A stretch of DNA of 64,000 nt from Pseudobdellovibrionaceae bacterium (lineage in GTDB: Bacteria; Bdellovibrionota; Bdellovibrionia; Bdellovibrionales; JAGQZY01), in NCBI GenBank assembly GCA_020635085.1, contig JACKAL010000002.1:186001-250000 (forward strand). The letters are read 5' to 3'. The translations under genes and the position numbers were made by a program. This document shows, piece after piece, positions 59,086 to 64,000 of this stretch. The stretch's first letter is position 1; each line of letters starts with the position of its first letter. The notes beneath the pieces were generated by a model. It made no database searches and was not told the origin of the DNA. It worked only from the letters and a program-made list of their open reading frames with translations.

Positions 59086-60486
59086 ATGTCCCGCTATGTT
59101 GATTTAGTAGACGATACGATTTGCGCAATAATTACGGCACCGGGAAAAGCCGGAGTTTCTGTTCACAGAGTCTCCGGCCCAAGTGCATTAAAAATCAGTC
59201 AAAAAATCAGCCCAAAATTCCCCAAGGCCCCAGAGTCCCATAGAGCCTATTTTCTTCAGCTAATGGACCGTAACGGACATCCGATAGATGAGGCCCTTGT
59301 TACATATTTTTCCCAAGGAAAATCATTTACCGGCGATGAAACAGTTGAAATTTCCACACATGGTGGACCGGCAATTGCCAATAAGCTGTTGGCGGAGCTT
59401 GTTCACTTTGGGTGTCGACCCGCCGAAAGAGGAGAGTTTTCTTTTCGTGCATTCTATAATGGCAAGATCGATTTGGTTCAGGCGGAGGGGATATTAGGTC
59501 TCGTCAACAGCGAGACTGAAGCGGCCCGAAAAATGAGCCTGCGCCAACTTAAGGGACACTTATCGAGCACCCTCCATGTCATTGAGGAGACGATCATTCG
59601 TGTGTTAGCCCAACTTGAAGCCTCCATAGATTTTTCTACTGAAGACATAGAGCCTTTTTCTCTTCAGCAAATTCAAGAATTAATTGAAAAGGGAGTTTCT
59701 CTGGTCACCCCGCTCGTAGAGAGCTTTCAGCGGGGTCGAGTGATCAGCGAAGGGCTTCGCGTTGTTATTTGTGGCCCCCCCAATGCTGGTAAATCGAGCT
59801 TGTACAATGCTATTTTAGGAACGGACCGAGCCATTGTTTCGGCCACACCAGGTACAACCCGTGACTTTATTGAAACCACATACCGTGATTTTGGTCTGCC
59901 CATTAAAATTGTAGATACAGCTGGCCTTCGTGAAACACAGGATGAAATTGAGGAACAGGGTATCCAAAGGTCTGTGCGTCAAATTGAAGATGCCGACTTG
60001 GCGCTTATCATCTTGGACGGCAGTGACTATGCAAACAAGGTTGTTCGACTACCCACTCCCCTACCCAACCAGACTATCCTCGTTTTTAATAAGATGGATT
60101 TAGTGAGTAATGGGGAACAATTTAAAGAGCAAGTGCGTGATTATCCAAAAACCATGTTGGATATCCAGCAGGACACCCCCATATTTTTCTGTAGTATTAA
60201 AAAAGATGAGGGAATTAAGCAAATTACAAAAAAATTGGAAGAGCTTTGTTTAGTAGATGTGGATCAAAACGAAAGCTTGATTACCCAGTATCGGCAGGCG
60301 GATCATCTCGAAAAAGCTCTATTGGGTTTAAAAAAGGCCCACCAATTGATTACACAGACGACTAGCTATGACCTGATAGCCATAGATATGCAGGAAAGTT
60401 TGCATGCAATTTATGCAGTGCTTGGCAAGGAGTTTGATGATCAGGTATTAGATCGAGTATTCAAAGAGTTTTGCATAGGAAAATAA
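59086..60486 (+). CDS. mnmE: tRNA modification GTPase MnmE
   Basis: With MnmG, MnmE makes the cmnm5U34 modification of tRNAs. The N-terminal folate-binding domain (about 1-120) has the GDETVEISTHGG segment, and the GTPase domain has G1 GPPNAGKSS at about 229-237, DTAGLRET near 284 and NKMD for G4. The C-terminal CIGK carries the catalytic Cys463. Length (466) is normal. It is separated by 3 bases from mnmG. Confidence 0.96.
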   Translation: MSRYVDLVDDTICAIITAPGKAGVSVHRVSGPSALKISQKISPKFPKAPESHRAYFLQLMDRNGHPIDEALVTYFSQGKSFTGDETVEISTHGGPAIANKLLAELVHFGCRPAERGEFSFRAFYNGKIDLVQAEGILGLVNSETEAARKMSLRQLKGHLSSTLHVIEETIIRVLAQLEASIDFSTEDIEPFSLQQIQELIEKGVSLVTPLVESFQRGRVISEGLRVVICGPPNAGKSSLYNAILGTDRAIVSATPGTTRDFIETTYRDFGLPIKIVDTAGLRETQDEIEEQGIQRSVRQIEDADLALIILDGSDYANKVVRLPTPLPNQTILVFNKMDLVSNGEQFKEQVRDYPKTMLDIQQDTPIFFCSIKKDEGIKQITKKLEELCLVDVDQNESLITQYRQADHLEKALLGLKKAHQLITQTTSYDLIAIDMQESLHAIYAVLGKEFDDQVLDRVFKEFCIGK

Positions 60487-60489
60487 CCC

Positions 60490-62379
60490 ATGGGATCTAA
60501 GCATACGGACATCATAGTCGTTGGTGGAGGACACGCCGGCGTGGAAGCTGCCGCAGCGTCTGCTCGCCTGGGCTGTAATGTGATATTGGTGACCACGCGC
60601 AGAGATCGCCTGGGTTTTATGAGTTGCAATCCGTCGATAGGTGGCTTGGCCAAGGGCAATATCGTTCGTGAGGTCGATGTTCTTGGCGGCATTATGGGTA
60701 TGGCTGCTGACCAAACCTGTGTCCAGTTTAAGCGACTCAATTCGCGCAAGGGGCCAGCAGTACGCGGATCGCGCGCGCAGTGTGATAAAGATTTATATTG
60801 TGACACCATTCGGGATGTTATTACAAAACACAATAATATTAGTATCGTAGAGTCCGAGGCAAAAAGTCTTGTTATCGAAAACGACATGGTTTGCGGCGTT
60901 GTTTTGGAAGATGGTAGCACGATTTCTTCCACGGTTGTTATTCTTACGACCGGCACCTTCATGCGAGGTGTGATGCACATCGGCACTAAGCGTATTGAGG
61001 GCGGCCGAGTTGGCGACAAGGCAACTGTTGGTATTTCCGACCAGTTGGCCGCCCAGGGTTTTAACGTCCTCCGACTAAAGACGGGAACGCCTCCGCGACT
61101 CAAGCGCGATTCCATAGATTGGTCTAAAACCACCCCGCAATTTGGTGATAAGGATTTTTTTCCCTTTAGCCAGCGCAGCCAAAAAGCGTTCTATCTTCCA
61201 CAGGTGGCCTGTTATTTGAGTTATACCAACGAGAGAACTCACGACATCATCCGCGCCAACCTCCATCTTTCTCCCATGTTCACAGGCCAAATTGAGGGAC
61301 AGGGGCCGCGGTACTGTCCAAGTATCGAAGACAAAGTCACGCGATTCGCCGAAAAAATTTCCCATCAAACATTTTTAGAGCCGGAAGGGGCGCGCACGGA
61401 TTCAATTTACCTACAGGGTATTTCAACAAGCCTTCCAGAAGGGGTACAGGAACAGTTTTTACGAACGATTCCGGGATTAGAGAGCGTGGAAATTCTTCGT
61501 CATGGTTATGCTGTAGAGTATGATTGTATTGAGCCCACACAAATTTGGCCCACGCTTGAAGCCAGAGGACTAAATAATCTTTATTTAGCCGGGCAGATCA
61601 ACGGCACCAGTGGTTACGAAGAGGCCGCTGGACAGGGGCTGGTTGCTGGTGTGAATGCCGCACACCGCGCTCAGGGAAAAGAACCACTTATTTTGGGCCG
61701 CGATGAGGCCTATATCGGCGTTCTTGTGGATGATCTTGTTACCAAGGGGACGCGCGAGCCCTATCGAATGTTTACCTCACGAGCGGAACACCGCCTTCAT
61801 CTTCGCGAAGACAATACGATCGAGAGATTGTTTTCCAGAGCGGATCAGCTGGGCCTGTTGGATGATGAGTATAAAGAGAGGCTTTCCTATATTCTTGAGA
61901 GTAGAGAGAAGCTTCGTGAGCAACTTACCGCAAAAAAAATTAGTCCAACATATGAAACACAAAAAAAATTAGAGAAGATCGGAACACCAGGAATTTTAAA
62001 GCAAATTTCCTTGAAAGAACTTTTGCGCAGAAATGAAGTGGAGTTTCGTATGCTGCAAGAGTTTGGTGTGGATGTGGAGTTTGGTGAAGACGTCTTCGAG
62101 GCCGTTGAGGTTGATATAAAGTATGAAGGCTACATTGAAAGGCAAAACGAGCTCATTCGCATCGCACGAAAGCTAGAAAACGTTAAAATTCCTTCAGATG
62201 TTCCGTATCAAAGTATACGCGGGCTCTCTCGGGAGGAGGTAGAGAAGTTGACGAAGATTAAACCCCTATCAATAGGTCAGGCGCAGAGAATTAGTGGTGT
62301 TAATCCCTCGGCAATTCAGGCAATATTAGTTTACCTAAAACTTCACAAGGACGCGGCGCATGCAAACCGACATAGATAA
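60490..62379 (+). CDS. mnmG: tRNA uridine-5-carboxymethylaminomethyl modification enzyme MnmG
   Basis: MnmG is the FAD- and NADH-dependent partner of MnmE. The FAD loop VVGGGHAGVEAA is near residues 8-19, and the family motifs MSCNPSIGGLAKG, LKTGTPPRL and GTSGYEEAAGQG are intact. The C-terminal helical domain used for MnmE binding is complete. At 629 residues it is the full-length form, not the short TrmFO type. Its 3' end overlaps rsmG by 20 bases. Confidence 0.96.
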   Translation: MGSKHTDIIVVGGGHAGVEAAAASARLGCNVILVTTRRDRLGFMSCNPSIGGLAKGNIVREVDVLGGIMGMAADQTCVQFKRLNSRKGPAVRGSRAQCDKDLYCDTIRDVITKHNNISIVESEAKSLVIENDMVCGVVLEDGSTISSTVVILTTGTFMRGVMHIGTKRIEGGRVGDKATVGISDQLAAQGFNVLRLKTGTPPRLKRDSIDWSKTTPQFGDKDFFPFSQRSQKAFYLPQVACYLSYTNERTHDIIRANLHLSPMFTGQIEGQGPRYCPSIEDKVTRFAEKISHQTFLEPEGARTDSIYLQGISTSLPEGVQEQFLRTIPGLESVEILRHGYAVEYDCIEPTQIWPTLEARGLNNLYLAGQINGTSGYEEAAGQGLVAGVNAAHRAQGKEPLILGRDEAYIGVLVDDLVTKGTREPYRMFTSRAEHRLHLREDNTIERLFSRADQLGLLDDEYKERLSYILESREKLREQLTAKKISPTYETQKKLEKIGTPGILKQISLKELLRRNEVEFRMLQEFGVDVEFGEDVFEAVEVDIKYEGYIERQNELIRIARKLENVKIPSDVPYQSIRGLSREEVEKLTKIKPLSIGQAQRISGVNPSAIQAILVYLKLHKDAAHANRHR

Positions 62380-63013
62380 GATTGAGAGCTATTTTGGCCA
62401 GCAACCCAAAGTAATCCGCGAAAAATTCACGAAATATTATGAAATTTTGCTCGTTTTTAATGCAAAAGTAAATTTAGTATCCACAGCCACAGCACCATTC
62501 GCCGCAAAACAGCATTTCTCAGATAGTGTTGGGGGCCTAGAAATTTGTTTTGCCCATAAAGAGGGCGGCCCGTTGGCCGGTGATGTCTATGATTTCGGCA
62601 GCGGAAACGGCTTTCCCGGATTGGTTGCGGCGATTTTGCGACCTGATTTAAAAATTCATCTCGTAGAGCGAGATTTGCGCAAGGCAGAGTTTATGAAGCA
62701 CGTTGCGGGCGAGCTGGGATTAAAAAATGTCACCACACTCCCCACATCTATAGAGAAGCTACCAAAGGATTCTATTAGTTGTGGAATTACCCGAGCGCTT
62801 GGATCTTTGCCTACTCTGCTTATCCAAATGAATACTCTTTTTAAAAAAGACGGACGCCTATTTCATTTTAAATCAGATACTTGGACATCAGAACTGGCAA
62901 ATTGCCCTACTCAAGTGTTTAACCACTGGGATATTCAACCCATTGGCCAGTATACTCTTCCTGAGAGCACAATAGATCGCTTTATTGTTTTGACCACAAA
63001 GATTCATTCATAA
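62360..63013 (+). CDS. rsmG: 16S rRNA (guanine527-N7)-methyltransferase
   Basis: RsmG methylates G527 of 16S rRNA; loss gives low-level streptomycin resistance in other bacteria. The SAM-binding loop FGSGNGFPGL is at about residues 76-85, after HFSDSVGGLE, and VERDLRKAEFM follows. Length (217) is normal. It is the last gene of the mnmE-mnmG-rsmG string and is followed by the first parS site 53 bases later. Confidence 0.93.
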   Translation: MQTDIDKIESYFGQQPKVIREKFTKYYEILLVFNAKVNLVSTATAPFAAKQHFSDSVGGLEICFAHKEGGPLAGDVYDFGSGNGFPGLVAAILRPDLKIHLVERDLRKAEFMKHVAGELGLKNVTTLPTSIEKLPKDSISCGITRALGSLPTLLIQMNTLFKKDGRLFHFKSDTWTSELANCPTQVFNHWDIQPIGQYTLPESTIDRFIVLTTKIHS

Positions 63014-63061
63014 ACTAAATGGACAATACAGGATTTTCTTTTGAGTAGTCAGGATATTCAG

Positions 63062-63087
63062 GCGAATGTTCCACGTGGAACATTCGC
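63062..63087. promoter_or_regulatory. parS centromere-like site 1 within a 26-bp perfect palindrome
   Basis: TGTTCCACGTGGAACA (63067-63082) matches the chromosomal parS core TGTTNCACGTGNAACA bound by ParB. The complementarity extends to a perfect 26-bp palindrome. It lies between rsmG and a lipoprotein gene, close to parA. Confidence 0.88.
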
Positions 63088-63220
63088 AGAAAAAAAGTAT
63101 GAAACAGCTAGCTGGTTCACCGAATTTGCAAATATTTTTAATCAGTGGCAGATCGATAACGGCATTTAAGGCTCGAGAGGCAAAAAATACAGAGCATTTT
63201 GGATACACTGTATATAGGGG

Positions 63221-63724
63221 CTACTTCTCCTCCGGCGCCTTCTCTTTTTCTGGCGCTTCTTTTTTATATGGCTCAGGAAGGGGCATGTCCCTCCAGACAT
63301 AATGCTTATTCAGGGCTTTTACAGAAAGCTCGTAGTCTTCGGCCTCGGCCTCCAGATCTTTTAATGTTAATTTATCAAGCCGAGAGCTTAAATCACGCTC
63401 GCGAAGGGATTTGCGGATTTTTAAATAGGAAATTTCTTGATCAATCTGTCGTGCAAGCTTGTCAAATTTAAAACGTTCCTTTCGAAACATATCGAGCGCT
63501 TTGGGGCGAAGGGCATTGTCCTCCATAGCAACCCTGGATCCATCTATGCGCGCCTCCATTTTTTTGAGATCTTCTTCAAGCGAGGCGATTTGCGTAGACA
63601 TTTTTTTTAAAACGATATCGTCATCGAGGGTTGGTGGCGGCTCTTTTTTTTCACACCCAACAAGAGCCAGGGCCGCAAAAATAAACAAACAAGAAAAAGG
63701 AAGTAAAAAATTTTTTTTACGCAT
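63221..63724 (-). CDS. Putative coiled-coil lipoprotein next to parA
   Basis: From the ATG at 63724 the 167-residue product has a signal peptide with the lipobox ALVGC (Cys24), then EKKEPPPT, then a long charged helix predicted to form a coiled coil (about residues 35-125). It is probably anchored to the outer membrane. No family is recognised. The frame is open further upstream to 63874, but that part crosses the parS site and lacks a signal. The start lies 3 bases from parS site 2, so ParB binding could affect its expression. Confidence 0.75.
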   Translation of the reverse strand: MRKKNFLLPFSCLFIFAALALVGCEKKEPPPTLDDDIVLKKMSTQIASLEEDLKKMEARIDGSRVAMEDNALRPKALDMFRKERFKFDKLARQIDQEISYLKIRKSLRERDLSSRLDKLTLKDLEAEAEDYELSVKALNKHYVWRDMPLPEPYKKEAPEKEKAPEEK

Positions 63725-63726
63725 AT

Positions 63727-63742
63727 TGTTCCACGTGGAACA
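63727..63742. promoter_or_regulatory. parS centromere-like site 2
   Basis: TGTTCCACGTGGAACA repeats the core of site 1 exactly, 660 bases away. It lies between the divergent coiled-coil lipoprotein gene and parA, where it may double as a ParB operator. The flanks here are not palindromic beyond the core. Confidence 0.88.
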
Positions 63743-63847
63743 TCGGCAGATTTTATTGGAAAAATTAAAAGAATCGCGATATTTTTTATTCGATTGTTGT
63801 GTAAACAAGGAAGTTAGACCTTGGAACTGTTGATTTAAGGAGGAAGC

Positions 63848-64000
63848 ATGAAAACAATATGCATTGTGAATCAAAAAGGGGGCGTTGGTAAGACGACGAC
63901 ATCTGTAAACCTGGCCTCAGCGCTGGCCTCTTTAGGAAGAAAAGTTCTGCTCGTTGATCTAGATCCGCAGGGCAACGCGTCGAGCGGACTTGGTGTTAAG
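63848..64000 (+). CDS. parA: Chromosome partitioning ATPase ParA (3' truncated by window edge)
   Basis: ParA is a Walker-type ATPase that, with ParB at parS, segregates the origin region. The first 51 residues are visible: MKTICIVNQ, then the deviant Walker A KGGVGKTTT (residues 10-18) with the signature Lys10, then LVDLDPQGNASSGLG. AAGGAGG lies 5-11 bases upstream of the ATG. parB is expected just after the window. Confidence 0.95.
   Translation, partial: MKTICIVNQKGGVGKTTTSVNLASALASLGRKVLLVDLDPQGNASSGLGVK

Noticed and set aside
63066..63302. A small plus-strand frame starting MFHVEHS across parS site 1
   Set aside because: It is the translation of the parS palindrome plus antisense of the lipoprotein gene; no ribosome site or protein features.
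1..64000. tRNA, rRNA, tmRNA, RNase P RNA, insertion sequences and prophage genes
   Set aside because: Looked for by eye on both strands; no cloverleaf with CCA-type end, no rRNA core, no transposase or phage structural gene was seen. A covariance search would be the proper test.

Overview
The window reads as the replication-origin neighbourhood of a Gram-negative bacterium chromosome, most likely a member of the Bdellovibrionota or an allied former deltaproteobacterium. The evidence is gene order and content: parA, rsmG, mnmG, mnmE, jag, yidC, yidD, rnpA, rpmH, dnaA, dnaN, recF, gyrB and gyrA lie in one block beside a split ATP synthase cluster that carries only atpZ, atpI, atpB and atpE. Many of the remaining genes encode lipoproteins and secreted proteins of unknown family. 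The taxonomic call is an inference from synteny and protein character; no 16S gene is present.

Layout. 0-4.1 kb: end of asnS, then a three-gene biotin-dependent acyl-CoA carboxylase. 4.1-8 kb: secreted and lipoprotein genes and a small transaldolase. 7.9-13.6 kb (minus strand): ftsK, a TPR-like secreted protein, a short LptM-like lipoprotein, dapF, dapA and dapB, most of them overlapping or nearly touching. 13.6-15.9 kb: a Fis-like regulator and dnaB. 16-17.7 kb: rpsF, a DUF2232-type membrane protein and rplI, with no rpsR. 17.9-23.7 kb: accessory genes (FHA protein with an alpha/beta hydrolase, trypsin-like protease, unknown secreted proteins, GNAT enzyme). 23.8-29.8 kb: sdhCAB, etfBA and a DUF374 acyltransferase. 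29.9-38.3 kb: three SurA/PpiC-type chaperones, pdxA, a phosphohexomutase and uvrA. 38.5-44.3 kb: secreted proteins, a subtilase with a Gly/Pro repeat linker, and a large pseudo-receiver protein. 44.4-64 kb: ATP synthase a/c subunits, gyrase, replication initiation genes, the membrane insertase and tRNA-modification block, two parS sites and the start of parA.

How the genes work together. The carboxylase, SdhCAB and EtfAB are consistent with a respiratory life on amino acids and fatty acids. The dap genes feed lysine and peptidoglycan synthesis. The SurA-type chaperones, YidC/YidD, the LptM-like lipoprotein and many exported proteins point to an elaborate envelope. The dnaA-dnaN gap is very AT-rich, holds degenerate DnaA boxes and is the best oriC candidate.

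The most unusual structure is a pair of intergenic elements at 30700-30852 and 34149-34278. Each has a perfect 29-30 bp terminal stem. The stems differ in sequence between the two copies, yet both enclose the same two conserved inner strands in the same order. This looks like a family of structured RNA or palindromic mobile DNA that I do not recognise. Other points of interest are a perfect inverted repeat overlapping the -35 of the dnaB promoter, a GyrA with Val at the quinolone Ser83 position, and an FtsK with altered Walker B and following motifs.
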